Source: Halomonas sp. GD1P12 (GTDB lineage Bacteria > Pseudomonadota > Gammaproteobacteria > Pseudomonadales > Halomonadaceae). From it: a stretch of 64,000 nt of DNA. The stretch lies in contig NZ_CP107007.1 in the NCBI RefSeq assembly GCF_025725645.1, positions 2,852,001-2,916,000 on the forward strand, written 5' to 3'. Every line of letters starts with the position of its first letter. Positions within the stretch are counted from its first letter, which is position 1. Both the position numbers and the translations under genes were made by a program. Below the pieces are notes generated by a model. The model was not told the DNA's origin. It saw only the letters and a list, made by a program, of their open reading frames with translations, and did not search any database. Below are positions 47,251-56,271 of the stretch, piece after piece.

Positions 47251-48729
47251 TTAGGTGCCACAGAAGGTGCGCAGTACCGCCTGGCTGTCGGTGGCCGGCG
47301 CGGCCAGCCGACGCGCCTCGACGGACTCATCGAACGGCGCACTCACCACGCTCAACAGCGTATGAAACGGCGCGAAATCGCCTTCGATCGCGGCGTCGAT
47401 CACCTCTTTCACGCGATGATTGCGCGGAATCACGACCGGGTTGGCCCGGCGCATGGCGTCAAATCGCGTGGCATCATTTAGAAGCGGCGCCGCGCGCCAC
47501 TGCTCGAGCCACGCATCGAGCGCTTCGGGCTGATGGGAAAGCGCCAGCAGCGCCTCGCGACGTTGCGTCTCGAAACTGTCGGCGTAGTGGGTCAGCGCAT
47601 CGAAGGTGGCGGTCATGTCCATGCGCCCCTGATGCATCACTGTCTCGAGTGCGTCCATCAGCGTGTCGGCGGTATCACCGCCATTCTCGGCGAGCCCGAG
47701 TTTGGCGATGCGAAGCGCCTGCCGGGTTTTATCGAAGTGCGCCTCGAAGCCGCGAATCACTTCGACCGCCAGCGCCACGCCCTCCTCGCCCTGCACGTTC
47801 ATCAGCGGCAGTAAGGTTTCGGCAAAGCGGGCCAGATTCCACTGGGCGACCGCCGGCTGGTTGTTGAAGGCGTAGCGCCCGCCCTCGTCGATCGAGCTGA
47901 ACACCTTGCGCGGGTCGAACTGCTCCATGAAGGCGCAGGGGCCGTAATCAATGGTTTCGCCACTGATGCTGGTGTTATCAGTGTTCATCACGCCGTGGAT
48001 GAAGCCCAGGCTCATCCAGCGCGCCACGAGCTCGGCCTGGCGGCGAGTGACACACTCCAGAAGCGCCAGATACGGATCATCCTGTTCGCGCGCCTCGGGG
48101 TAGTGGCGCGCAATGACGTAGTCCGCCAGCGCACGGGTAGTCTCCTCACCGTGGCGAGCGGCGAACTGGAAGGTGCCCACGCGCACGTGGCTCGAAGCCA
48201 CGCGGGTGAACACCGCGCCGGGCTCCGGCATCTGGCGCGCTACGCGCTCGCCGCTGGCCACCGCCGCCAGCGCCCGTGTGGTGGGCACGCCCACCGCGGC
48301 CATGAACTCGCTGACCAGATATTCACGCAGCACTGGCCCCAGCGGCGAGCGCCCGTCGCCACCACGCGAGAACGGCGTGCGCCCGCTGCCCTTGAGCTGA
48401 ATATCGAAACGTCGACCCTCGGCGTCCACCACGTCGCCCAGCAGCAGCGCGCGGCCATCGCCGAGCTGCGGTACGAAGTTGCCGAACTGGTGGCCGGCGT
48501 AGCCAAGCGCCATGGGCTTCGCGCCGTCGGGAATCGTGTTGCCGCTGAACCACTGGGCGAGCGTATCGTCGTCAGGCACGTCGCTTGCGCCGAGTTTTCG
48601 GGCCAGCGCCTCGTTGAAGGCGATCAGCGCCGGGGCGCACACACCGGAAGGCTCGCAGGCGAGCCACAGCGGTTCAGGGAGCCGGGTATAGTCATGCTCG
48701 AATGTCAGCACTGGAGCCTCCGCTTTCAA
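47251..48729 (-). CDS. selO: Protein adenylyltransferase SelO (YdiU)
   Basis: Pseudokinase-fold enzyme that transfers AMP to protein hydroxyls. The 492-residue protein has the conserved LALGYAGHQFGNFVPQLGDGRALLLGDV-type segment, IQLKGSGRTPFSRGGDGRSPLGPVLREYLVSEFM, and the metal-binding MNTDNTSISGETIDYGPCAFMEQFDP. It ends in a Cys-containing tail (RTFCGT), reminiscent of the C-terminal redox Cys or Sec of the family. Divergent from mpg with about 50 bp between. Confidence 0.94.
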   Translation of the reverse strand: MKAEAPVLTFEHDYTRLPEPLWLACEPSGVCAPALIAFNEALARKLGASDVPDDDTLAQWFSGNTIPDGAKPMALGYAGHQFGNFVPQLGDGRALLLGDVVDAEGRRFDIQLKGSGRTPFSRGGDGRSPLGPVLREYLVSEFMAAVGVPTTRALAAVASGERVARQMPEPGAVFTRVASSHVRVGTFQFAARHGEETTRALADYVIARHYPEAREQDDPYLALLECVTRRQAELVARWMSLGFIHGVMNTDNTSISGETIDYGPCAFMEQFDPRKVFSSIDEGGRYAFNNQPAVAQWNLARFAETLLPLMNVQGEEGVALAVEVIRGFEAHFDKTRQALRIAKLGLAENGGDTADTLMDALETVMHQGRMDMTATFDALTHYADSFETQRREALLALSHQPEALDAWLEQWRAAPLLNDATRFDAMRRANPVVIPRNHRVKEVIDAAIEGDFAPFHTLLSVVSAPFDESVEARRLAAPATDSQAVLRTFCGT

Positions 48730-48781
48730 TAGTGTCGTTGGGCTAATACCCTAGCACCTGACTCAAGTTTATGGCGATATT

Positions 48782-49405
48782 ATGGCGCTTTCCGATTCTG
48801 CAGACGTTGCACCCTTCTCCACGCCCCTGCCCCGCGGTTTTTACGACCGCGACACCCTGGAGGTCGCCCAGGACCTACTGGGCTGCCAGCTGGTGCGCCG
48901 CGTGGAAGGCGAGCTAATCGCCGCGACCATCGTGGAAACCGAGGCCTATCGGGGGGCAACGGACTCCGCCTGCCACGCCCACCGGCGCAAGACGCCGCGC
49001 ACCGAGGCGATGTTCGGCCCGCCCGGCCACGCCTACGTCTATCTGGTGTACGGCATGCATTGGCTGTTGAACATCGTTACCCAGCCGGAAGGCAACCCCT
49101 GCGCGGTGCTGGTACGCGCCGTCGAGCCCTGCCTGAACGAGGACGCCATGCGACGGGCGCGCGTGGCGCGAAATCGCGAGCTTTCCAACGGCCCGGGCAA
49201 GCTCACCCGGGCGCTTTCGATCGACAAGGCCCTGTACGGCGAGGACATGACCCGCGCAGACAAGCTCTGGGTCGCCCAGGGCCCCACCTCACAGCGCGTC
49301 GCGACCGGCCCGCGCGTGGGCATCGACTACGCCTCGCCTGCCGATCGCGACGCGCCCTGGCGGCTCTGGATCGCAGACAACCCGTGGGTTTCCAAAGCGC
49401 GCTAG
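48782..49405 (+). CDS. mpg: DNA-3-methyladenine glycosylase (AAG/MPG family)
   Basis: Removes alkylated purines in base excision repair. The 207-residue protein carries the family motifs VETEAYRGATDSACHA (with the catalytic Glu), MFGPPGHAYVYLVYGMHWLLNIV and NGPGKLTRAL. Its stop overlaps the stop of the convergent sirtuin gene by 4 bp. Confidence 0.93.
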   Translation: MALSDSADVAPFSTPLPRGFYDRDTLEVAQDLLGCQLVRRVEGELIAATIVETEAYRGATDSACHAHRRKTPRTEAMFGPPGHAYVYLVYGMHWLLNIVTQPEGNPCAVLVRAVEPCLNEDAMRRARVARNRELSNGPGKLTRALSIDKALYGEDMTRADKLWVAQGPTSQRVATGPRVGIDYASPADRDAPWRLWIADNPWVSKAR

Positions 49406-50259
49406 GACGCGCGATCAAGATACTCAAGCGCGTGAGCCAGCACCGGCGTCAGCGGCGCCCGCCACTGGTGAGAAAGCAGCGGATCGGCGCGAGTTACGCC
49501 CAGCGACAGCGACGCCACCGGCAGGCCCTTGGCGTGCGCCTCGCGGCAAAACCGGTAGCCGGAGAACACCATCAGCGAGGTGCCCACCGCCAATACGGCG
49601 CTTGAGCGCGCAAGCGCCGCTTCGGCTTCTAGCCGGCGCGCTTTCGGCACCACGTCACCGTAGTAGACGACATCAGGCTTCATGACGCCGCGACAGCGCG
49701 GGCAGTCGTAAACGCGAAAACTCGAGAAGTCGGTTTCCAGATCCGCGTCGCCGTCCGGGGCGTGGGCCGCGTCCATGGCGGCGAAGCGCGGGTTCATGCG
49801 CGCCATTTCCGCGTGCATGGCGTAGCGCATCATCGAGTAGCCGCAGCGCATGCAGCTGACCGTATCGGCGCGGCCATGCAGGTCGACCACCCGTTTGGAT
49901 CCCGCGCGCTGGTGAAGCCGGTCGACGTTCTGCGTCACCAGCATTTCGACGAAACCGCGCGCCTCGAGCTCAGCCAGCACCCGGTGAGAGCCGCCCACCT
50001 GAGCGCTACCCAGCGCCTTGAAGCCGATCAGGGCGCGGGCCCAGTAGCGCCTTCGCACGTGAAGGTTGCCCATGAAGTCAGCGTGCTGCACCGGCGGTGA
50101 GCACTTCCACTGGCCGTTGGCGTCGCGGTAATCGGGAATGCCGCTATCGGTGCTGACCCCGGCCCCGGTAATGATGAAAAGGCGCGGATGGCCAGCGATG
50201 AACGCCGCCAGCTCCTCGCCCGCCTGCTCGATATCGGTTGGATTTTTTATCTGCGTCAA
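49402..50259 (-). CDS. Sir2-family NAD-dependent deacylase
   Basis: A 285-residue sirtuin. NAD-binding motifs are IITGAGVSTDSGIPDYRD and VTQNVDRLHQRAG, the catalytic His is in VVDLHGRAD, and a zinc site is formed by CMRCGY and CPRCRG. The region VKPDVVYYGDVVP-like KPDVVYYGDVV and AVGTSLMVFSGYRF close the Rossmann fold. The start is TTG at 50259, six bases after GAGGT; no upstream ATG fits. Substrates are unknown. Confidence 0.92.
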   Translation of the reverse strand: MTQIKNPTDIEQAGEELAAFIAGHPRLFIITGAGVSTDSGIPDYRDANGQWKCSPPVQHADFMGNLHVRRRYWARALIGFKALGSAQVGGSHRVLAELEARGFVEMLVTQNVDRLHQRAGSKRVVDLHGRADTVSCMRCGYSMMRYAMHAEMARMNPRFAAMDAAHAPDGDADLETDFSSFRVYDCPRCRGVMKPDVVYYGDVVPKARRLEAEAALARSSAVLAVGTSLMVFSGYRFCREAHAKGLPVASLSLGVTRADPLLSHQWRAPLTPVLAHALEYLDRAS

Positions 50260-50356
50260 TACGCCACCTCAAAAAACCGGTTAACATCCCAACGATACGG
50301 TAAGACATCGGGCGAGCCCATAACGTGCCCTCCCCCGGCGGAGAAAGGAGCCTCTC

Positions 50357-51529
50357 ATGCAGCAGGATCACGACATCATCATCATTGGCGGCGGCATGGT
50401 CGGGGCGGCGCTGGCCGCGCGGCTGGGCAAGAGTGGGCGCCGCGTGGCACTGATCGAGCGAGGCGCGCCGCCCAAGGCGGCCGAAGGCGATTATGACCTG
50501 CGCATCTCCTCGCTCAACAAGCGCTCGCTCGAGTTCATCGAGGCAAGCGGCGCCCAGCTCCCCCTGGAGCGCACCGCCGCGTTTCGCCATATCGAGGTGT
50601 GGAACCAGGAAGGCACCGGGCATAGCCTCTTTTCGGCCAGGGACAGCGACCTGGAGCAGTTTGGGCTTTTCATCGAGAACATAGCGCTTCAGCACGCGCT
50701 TTGGCAGCGGCTTGAAAACATGCCGAGTGTGACGCTCTACACCGGCACTACCCTGGTCGCCACCCTTGCCAGCGGCTGCGGGCGCACAGTGGAGCTCGAT
50801 AACGGCAAAACCCTGAGCGCCGAGCTGGTGGTCGGCGCTGACGGCGCGAATTCCAGGCTCCGGGAGCTGGCCGGCATCGACATCGCCACCCACGACTACC
50901 GCCAGCGCGCGATGATCATCAACGTCGAAACCGCGCTCCCCCAGCAAGATGTGAGCTGGCAGTGCTTCACGCCCACCGGGCCGCTGGCCATGCTGCCGCT
51001 GCCCGGCCACCGCGCCTCACTCGTGTGGTACGACGAACCCAACGCCATTCAGGCGCGCGAGGCGCTGGACGACGACGCGCTGATGGACGCCATTGAAGCG
51101 GCGTTTCCCAAACGCCTGGGCAGCATTACTCGCGTGGTGGCCCGCGCAAGCTTCCCCATCAAGCGCCAGCACGCCCGAAGCTATACCGCCAAGCGCCTGG
51201 CGCTGATGGGCGACGCCGCCCACGTGGTGCACCCGCTGGCGGGCCAGGGGCTGAATATCGGCCTGCACGACGCCGACACCCTGGCCGAGCAAATTCTCAA
51301 GCACGTTGATGCCGGCGACGCCTCCGCGCTTCAACACTACGAGTGGCACCGGCGCCTCGCCAATCAGGCGATGATCGCCGCCACCGACGGTTTTCATCAC
51401 CTGTTCACCGGCGCCAAACCGCTGCGCCAGCTCGGCGACCTGAGCCTGCACCTGGCCGAGCGCCTGCCGCTGGCCAAGCGTCTGATGATGCGCCAGGCCA
51501 ACGGGCTGAATCCGTTCAAGATTTGGTAA
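50357..51529 (+). CDS. UbiH/UbiF/VisC-family FAD monooxygenase
   Basis: A 390-residue flavoprotein of the ubiquinone hydroxylase group. The dinucleotide fold is IIIIGGGMVGAALAARLG, the DG motif is VVGADGANSRLRE, and the second FAD motif is LMGDAAHVVHPLAGQGLNIGLHDA. AAGGAG precedes the ATG. It stands alone, away from other ubi genes, so whether it is UbiF, UbiH or VisC cannot be told here. Confidence 0.88.
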   Translation: MQQDHDIIIIGGGMVGAALAARLGKSGRRVALIERGAPPKAAEGDYDLRISSLNKRSLEFIEASGAQLPLERTAAFRHIEVWNQEGTGHSLFSARDSDLEQFGLFIENIALQHALWQRLENMPSVTLYTGTTLVATLASGCGRTVELDNGKTLSAELVVGADGANSRLRELAGIDIATHDYRQRAMIINVETALPQQDVSWQCFTPTGPLAMLPLPGHRASLVWYDEPNAIQAREALDDDALMDAIEAAFPKRLGSITRVVARASFPIKRQHARSYTAKRLALMGDAAHVVHPLAGQGLNIGLHDADTLAEQILKHVDAGDASALQHYEWHRRLANQAMIAATDGFHHLFTGAKPLRQLGDLSLHLAERLPLAKRLMMRQANGLNPFKIW

Positions 51530-51589
51530 ACCGTGCGCCAACGGGTAACCGTTGGCCGCTTCTTCTCTTGATAAATGGTGGTACTCATC

Positions 51590-52009
51590 ATGTTCAAAAG
51601 AGCCCTGGCGTTGAGCGCCACGATACTCATCAGCGGGTGTAGTCAGGAAAACACGACGGCGGCAGCCGTGGAGCCCGCTTCCAATAGCGCGGCGCAGGAG
51701 AGTGCGCCCCATCAGATGACGGATCAATGGATTGGCCGTTGGGACGGCGTGGAAGGGTTGGTCCTGGAGATCCGCCACGAGGATTCCGCCAACCCAGGCA
51801 GTTACCTGCTCGACATGCAGTACGGTCTGGATGCGGATCAGCACGGCACCTTCGAAGGACAGGCAACCGCAGAAGGCATCCGCTTTACCCGTGAAGACGG
51901 TGAGCAGCTGCTGCGCCAGGCGGATGGCGAAGCGACCGGATTGAAATGGCTGGCGGATAAGGAAAACTGCCTGGTCGTACAACCTGGCGAAGGCTACTGC
52001 CGTAACTGA
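51590..52009 (+). CDS. Small lipoprotein of unknown function
   Basis: From ATG 51590 the protein is 139 residues with a lipoprotein signal (MFKRALALSATILISGC, lipobox LISGC). A Thr/Ala/Pro-rich linker follows, then a compact domain DQWIGRWDGVEGLVLEIRHEDSANPGSYLLDMQYGLDADQHGTFEGQ with a lipocalin-like or beta-rich look, ending with a second Cys pair (ENCLVVQPGEGYC). Five more codons are open upstream. No family was recognised. Confidence 0.8.
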   Translation: MFKRALALSATILISGCSQENTTAAAVEPASNSAAQESAPHQMTDQWIGRWDGVEGLVLEIRHEDSANPGSYLLDMQYGLDADQHGTFEGQATAEGIRFTREDGEQLLRQADGEATGLKWLADKENCLVVQPGEGYCRN

Positions 52010-52027
52010 ACGGCGCGATGAAGCGGG

Positions 52028-52987
52028 TCACTCATCCGCCACTTCACGAAAATGACCCGATTTATCCAGAGTAAATTCCAGAAAGTCGCGCGCCAGGTAA
52101 AGCGTGCCCGAGTACACGCGCTCGGCCTCCTCGCGGATCTCCTCGATCGACGACGACGGCTCGGCGCGCGACTGATAGCGCGGGCTGAAGTGCGTCAGCA
52201 CCAGATACGGTAGCCCTGCGGCCTCGGCGAATCCGGCCACCTGCCCTGCATAGCTGTGGCGCACCACGGCGGCTTTCTCGGCCATCGCGCCGGTGTAGGT
52301 GGCTTCGTGCACCAGTACCTGGGCGCCTTCGCAGGCGCTGGCCAAAAGCTCCGGGCGGTCGTTATCACCGGCCACGACGATTTTGCAGGGCAGTTGATCG
52401 AGCCTGAGAAAGTCCTCGCCCTTCAACGTCTCGCCCTGCCACTCGACCTCCTCGCCTTTACTGAGCTGCCCCCACAGCGGGCCGCGCGGCACGCCGCGTG
52501 TGATCAGTTTTTCGGTATCGAGCGCAGGCAGAGGCTTTTCGGTAAAGCGGTAGGCGAAGGAATCCACCCCATGGGAAAGGCGCGTCGTGGCGACCGTCAG
52601 CGCGTCGAATTCGACCTCGGGAAGCGTCTCAGTGAAGATGAACGTCATCTCGAACGACAGCCGAAGCTGGGTAGCCTCACAGGTGGCCATGATCCACGTC
52701 TTGATCGCCTGCGGGGCGATGATCGTCAGCGTCTCGGTACGCCCGTTCATCGACGCGCTCGCGAGCAACCCCGGAAGCCCATAGCAGTGATCGCCGTGCA
52801 CGTGGGTAATCAAAACCGCGCGCAGCCCATGAAGTGACAGCGGCGTATGCAGAAGCTGATGCTGAGTCGCCTCGCCGCAGTCGATCAAATACCAGCCCTT
52901 GCCGGTGCGCTCGCGAAGCGCCAGCCCGGAAAAGTTGCGCGCTTTAGTGGGCGTACCGGCGGAGGTGCCGAGAAACAGAAGGTTCAT
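52028..52987 (-). CDS. rnz: Ribonuclease Z
   Basis: Metallo-beta-lactamase-fold tRNA 3'-processing endonuclease. The 319-residue protein starts MNLLFLGTSAGTPTKARN, has the zinc motif H62-V-H64-G-D66-H67 (THVHGDHCYGLPG), then HSYAGQVAGFAEAAG and LTHFSPRYQ carrying further zinc ligands. The frame is open 15 codons upstream, but the LLFLGTSAGTPT start is the family N-terminus. Confidence 0.95.
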   Translation of the reverse strand: MNLLFLGTSAGTPTKARNFSGLALRERTGKGWYLIDCGEATQHQLLHTPLSLHGLRAVLITHVHGDHCYGLPGLLASASMNGRTETLTIIAPQAIKTWIMATCEATQLRLSFEMTFIFTETLPEVEFDALTVATTRLSHGVDSFAYRFTEKPLPALDTEKLITRGVPRGPLWGQLSKGEEVEWQGETLKGEDFLRLDQLPCKIVVAGDNDRPELLASACEGAQVLVHEATYTGAMAEKAAVVRHSYAGQVAGFAEAAGLPYLVLTHFSPRYQSRAEPSSSIEEIREEAERVYSGTLYLARDFLEFTLDKSGHFREVADE

Positions 52988-53285
52988 ATTTACGTTGAAA
53001 CTCCGGTACAACCTCGCTCTAGCGGTTGTCAAATAGGATAAATTCTACCTGCTTTTCAAATCGAAAATTTATCTATTATTCGCACCCTGCTTCCCGAACG
53101 CAGGTTTTAAATCAGCGGAGATACTATCTTCGATTAGCTGTAGAACTCTGTTGGACTCATCATACTCTAGTATTCGCACTTGATATTCACCCTTGAACCA
53201 TTCATAAAGGTGCAGCGAATATGTACTTGGTGGACAACTGACCAAATGCTGGCTTAACCTTCTTTGCAAATTTCTTGTAGAAGCG

Positions 53286-53289
53286 ACGT
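53286..53289. repeat. Target site duplication, left copy
   Basis: ACGT here and again at 54482-54485. A 4-bp duplication is usual for the IS407 group. The flanks share the longer palindrome GACGTC, so the exact edge has a 1-base uncertainty. Confidence 0.7.
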
Positions 53290-53324
53290 CACCCCCTGAT
53301 TGAGTAGCGCTACACTTTAGAGTC
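53290..53324 (+). repeat. IS left inverted repeat
   Basis: Begins CACCCCCTGATTGAGTAGC and ends TTTAGAGTC; it pairs imperfectly with the right repeat at 54448-54481. Confidence 0.75.
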
Positions 53325-53350
53325 CGATCCTATGCGTAAGGAGATTGGAC

Positions 53351-53614
53351 ATGAAGAAGCGTTTCAGCGAAGAACAGATCATCGGTTTTCTGGGCGAAGC
53401 CGAAGCAGGACTGCCCATCAAGGAGCTATGCCGTCGGCACGGTTTCTCAGAAGCCAGTTACTATCTATGGCGCAGCAAGTTTGGCGGCATGAGCGTCCCC
53501 GATGCCAAACGACTCAAAGAACTCGAAGCCGAAAATGGGCGCTTGAAAAAGCTGCTCGCGGAGTCGCTACTGGAAATGGAGGTCACTCGGGAGGCGCTGA
53601 GAAAAAAGTGGTGA
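53351..53614 (+). CDS. IS3-family transposase OrfA
   Basis: An 87-residue DNA-binding protein with an N-terminal helix-turn-helix ([42 protein letters not shown]) and a C-terminal leucine zipper ([24 protein letters not shown]). An AAGGAG site precedes ATG 53351. Its last codons contain A-AAA-AAG (53602-53608), where a -1 shift would continue into orfB. Confidence 0.92.
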   Translation: MKKRFSEEQIIGFLGEAEAGLPIKELCRRHGFSEASYYLWRSKFGGMSVPDAKRLKELEAENGRLKKLLAESLLEMEVTREALRKKW

Positions 53615-54471
53615 GTGCCCCGGCACGCCGAGACGTGGTGCGCTTTATGGTGTCACGTGGTCTGAGTGAACGCCGAGCGCTCCGTATCATCCATATGAGT
53701 GCCAGTGCATTGCGCTATCAATCGGCCCCTGACCGCAATGGGGCATTGCGTGAACGCATTACGGCCCTGGCCCATCGGCATCGTCGCTATGGCGCTGGCA
53801 TGATCTACCTGAAGCTGCGTCAAGCCGGTGAACGGGTCAATCATAAGCGCGTCGAACGCCTCTACGCGGCGGCTCGATTGCAGGTAAAGCGCCGCAAGCG
53901 CAAGAAGGTTCCTGCGTCTGAGCGAAAGCCCCTTGGCCGTCCTTGTGCCGCCAACCAGGTCTGGTCAATGGATTTTGTATTTGACCGTACGGCAGAAGGA
54001 CGCGTGATAAAGAACCTCACCGTTGTCGACGACGCCACCCATGAAGCCGTGGCGATCGTACCTGAACGGGCCATTGGCGGCCTGTCGTTAACACGGATTC
54101 TAGATCATCTGGCTATACAACGTGGCCTGCCAAGCGCCATTCGTACGGATAATGGAAAGGAGTTCTGCGGACGCGCCATGCTGACGTGGGCTCATCAGCA
54201 TGGTGTCGCCCTGTTTTTAATCGAACCTGGAAAACCCAATCAAAACGCCTACATCGAATCGTTCAATGGGCGTTTTAGAGACGAATGTCTAAATGAGCAC
54301 TGGTTCACCAGCCTGAATCACGCGAGGATCATCATCGAGGCGTGGCGACGGGAATACAACGAAGAAAGACCGAAGAAAGGGCTTGGAGGGTTAACGCCTT
54401 CCGCCTATGCCGAGCAACTGGTGTTAAAACACGATAAAGTAACTTCAGACTCTAAACCCGGGTGCTACTGA
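53611..54471 (+). CDS. IS3-family transposase OrfB (DDE integrase)
   Basis: Catalytic part, read in the -1 frame relative to orfA, normally as an OrfAB fusion by slippage at 53602-53608; GTG 53611 is given as the nominal start. It has an HTH_21-like segment ([26 protein letters not shown]) and then the rve core with the catalytic Asp in VWSMDFVFD, Asp in IRTDNGKEF and Glu in [21 protein letters not shown], the usual DDE set. It ends four bases before the right inverted repeat tip region. Confidence 0.92.
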   Translation: MSAPARRDVVRFMVSRGLSERRALRIIHMSASALRYQSAPDRNGALRERITALAHRHRRYGAGMIYLKLRQAGERVNHKRVERLYAAARLQVKRRKRKKVPASERKPLGRPCAANQVWSMDFVFDRTAEGRVIKNLTVVDDATHEAVAIVPERAIGGLSLTRILDHLAIQRGLPSAIRTDNGKEFCGRAMLTWAHQHGVALFLIEPGKPNQNAYIESFNGRFRDECLNEHWFTSLNHARIIIEAWRREYNEERPKKGLGGLTPSAYAEQLVLKHDKVTSDSKPGCY

Positions 54472-54481
54472 AGATGGGGTG
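54448..54481 (-). repeat. IS right inverted repeat
   Basis: On the minus strand it begins CACCCCATCTTCAGTAGC and ends TTTAGAGTC; it overlaps the end of orfB. Confidence 0.75.
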
Positions 54482-54485
54482 ACGT
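54482..54485. repeat. Target site duplication, right copy
   Basis: ACGT, matching 53286-53289. Confidence 0.7.
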
Positions 54486-54922
54486 CGGAAGAGCCTACAT
54501 AAAGAATGTTCGAGGGATGGTTAATCTTGCAGCATGCTTTGGTTTTAGTCTGTTTAAATGTCTTGAACGCTTCAAAGGTTTCAGCCGCGTTACCGCCCAC
54601 CTCACTGATAATATAAATACCTTTATCAACCGCTGGCATTTCTTCAGTACTGGAAATTAAGATATCTTTCTTGGGCATAGCAAGTTTGGCCTGCTTGCAA
54701 TCTTTAATCATTGAATCTAAATATTGCGTCATCCTTGGCCTCACAATCATTATAAAAAATTAATTAATTAAAAATTATACAAGAATACAGCACATAGCTG
54801 ACTCCTGGATAGCTAGCCTCGTCCAATAAAAGGTTTTTACTCAAGCGCTACAAAACCCGACTATGCTGAGAAAACCGCTTTTGATATCTCACAACAATCA
54901 CAACAACATATAAGGAACTTCC

Positions 54923-56104
54923 ATGCCGCGCCTGCACCGATACACCCTGATGATAGCGAGCCTTGCCCTTATGACCGCGACGCCTCTTTTTGCCTTCGAC
55001 GGTTTGGTCGATAAACAGACCTTCGAAATCGAGAACTTTACGACCCAAAGCGGCGAGACGATCCCGGAGGTGAGAGTCGGCTGGGAGGCCTACGGCGAGC
55101 TCAACGAGGCGCGCGATAACGTCATCCTTATCACGCATTTTTTCTCCGGCACCAGCCACGCCGCCGGCCGCTACGCGGAAAGCGACGTGCTGCCCGGCTA
55201 CTGGGACGCCATCATCGGCCCGGGCAAGCCGCTGGATACCGACCGTTTTTATATCATCTCCTCCGACACGCTGGTCAATCTCAACGCCCATGACCCGAAT
55301 GTGATCACGACCGGTCCGGCCACGATCAACCCGGAGACGAATGAGCCTTGGGGCCTGGCGTTCCCGGTAGTGACGATTCGCGACTTCGTCGAGGTGCAGC
55401 GGGCACTGCTGGAGAGCCAGGGGATCGAGTCACTGTACGCGGTGATGGGCCCGTCCATGGGCGCGCTGCAGGCGATCGAGTGGGCAAGCGTCTACCCGGA
55501 GCGGGTCGAGCGGCTGGTGCCCGTGATCGGTAGCGGCGCCGCCGACCCGTGGCTGGTCGCCATGCTCGATACCTGGGCGGCGCCCATTCGCCTGGACGCG
55601 AACTGGAACGAAGGCGACTACTACGACGGCGAGCCGCCGCTTGAAGGGCTCAAGGCGGCGCTCAAGCTGATCACGCTCAACGCCAGCCACTGGCGCTGGG
55701 CGAACCGCACCTTCACCCGCGACTGGGCGGATGAAAACCGCGACCCGGCCGAAGAGCTAAACGCCCGCTACGCCATCGAGCAGACGCTGGACAACCTGGC
55801 CGCCGCTCGCGCCCACACCGCCGATGCCAATCATCTGCTGTACCTGGTGCGCGCCAACCAGACGTTCGAGGCCGGCGGCGCCTCCGCCGATGAGGGGCTT
55901 GCCAACATTCAGGCGCCCACGCTGATGCTCTATAGCGAAGACGATCAGGTCTTCTCCGCGGAAGGTGTGCGCCGCACCGCCGCGTTGATTCGCCAAGCGG
56001 GCAATGAAGTGACGCTGGAAACGCTTCAAGGCAATCAGGGCCATCTGGACGGCGTGCTCGCCATCGACCAGGCGAGCGACCTGCTGCGTGAGTTCCTGGA
56101 GTAA
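54923..56104 (+). CDS. Secreted MetX-like alpha/beta hydrolase
   Basis: A 393-residue protein of the homoserine O-acetyltransferase-like branch of the alpha/beta hydrolase fold. It has a clear N-terminal signal peptide (HRYTLMIASLALMTATPLFAF). Catalytic Ser is in YAVMGPSMGALQAIEWA, Asp in LMLYSEDDQVFS and His in LQGNQGHLDGVLA. The early segment IPEVRVGWEAYGELNEARDNVILITHFFSGTSHAAG resembles MetX. Cytoplasmic MetX enzymes lack a signal peptide, so a methionine role is unlikely; a periplasmic esterase or acyltransferase is more probable. AAGGAA precedes the ATG. Confidence 0.85.
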   Translation: MPRLHRYTLMIASLALMTATPLFAFDGLVDKQTFEIENFTTQSGETIPEVRVGWEAYGELNEARDNVILITHFFSGTSHAAGRYAESDVLPGYWDAIIGPGKPLDTDRFYIISSDTLVNLNAHDPNVITTGPATINPETNEPWGLAFPVVTIRDFVEVQRALLESQGIESLYAVMGPSMGALQAIEWASVYPERVERLVPVIGSGAADPWLVAMLDTWAAPIRLDANWNEGDYYDGEPPLEGLKAALKLITLNASHWRWANRTFTRDWADENRDPAEELNARYAIEQTLDNLAAARAHTADANHLLYLVRANQTFEAGGASADEGLANIQAPTLMLYSEDDQVFSAEGVRRTAALIRQAGNEVTLETLQGNQGHLDGVLAIDQASDLLREFLE

Positions 56105-56124
56105 CCTTTCTCGCCTCGCCACGC

Positions 56125-56151
56125 AATGCCCCGCCCGGTGCGGGGCATTTT
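56125..56151 (+). terminator. Terminator after the MetX-like gene
   Basis: ATGCCCCG, loop CCCGGTG, CGGGGCAT, then four T, about 20 bp past the stop. Confidence 0.8.
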
Positions 56152-56271
56152 ATTGCCGCCGGTCATGGTAACGGTCGTTTCTTGTACGTTCGCTGAATCA
56201 ATCCGAGCGTTTCAGCCCAGGCGCTGTCTACACTGGGCTAGCCACTCATTGATGCACAGGAGCGATCCGCC

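Larger units (their letters stand above)
53290..54481 (+). mobile_element. IS3-family insertion sequence, IS407-like
   Basis: About 1192 bp with terminal inverted repeats (53290-53324 and 54448-54481; both start CACCCC and end TTTAGAGTC inward, with mismatches between). It has a 4-bp ACGT target duplication and two overlapping frames orfA/orfB joined by an A6G slippery site. Group assignment comes from the orfA sequence style and the 4-bp duplication. Both frames look intact, so the copy may be active. Confidence 0.88.
53069..54732 (-). pseudogene. GIY-YIG nuclease-like gene split by an IS
   Basis: N-terminal part 54732-54482 and C-terminal part 53289-53069 are separated by the IS at 53290-54481. 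Removing the IS and one target duplication joins the frame exactly (SS-DV-ASTRNLQRRL) to give about 155 residues. Before insertion it had GIY at residues 38-40, YVG at 78-80, the Arg-containing NLQRRLSQHL and the Glu-containing LIEDSISADLKPAFGKQG, a complete GIY-YIG catalytic set. GTGAGGCC precedes ATG 54732. The coding sequence is AT-richer than the chromosomal genes around it. The break falls inside the catalytic domain, so the gene should be inactive. Confidence 0.8.

Noticed and set aside
53281..53291. 6-bp direct repeat GACGTC at both IS edges as the target duplication
   Set aside because: A 6-bp duplication is outside the usual IS3-family range; the inner ACGT with element ends CACCCC/GGGGTG fits the 4-bp rule, and GACGTC is palindromic so partly coincidental.
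53332..53600. Upstream extension of the orfB frame through orfA
   Set aside because: This part is the shifted reading of orfA; the real link is -1 slippage at A-AAA-AAG, not an independent start.
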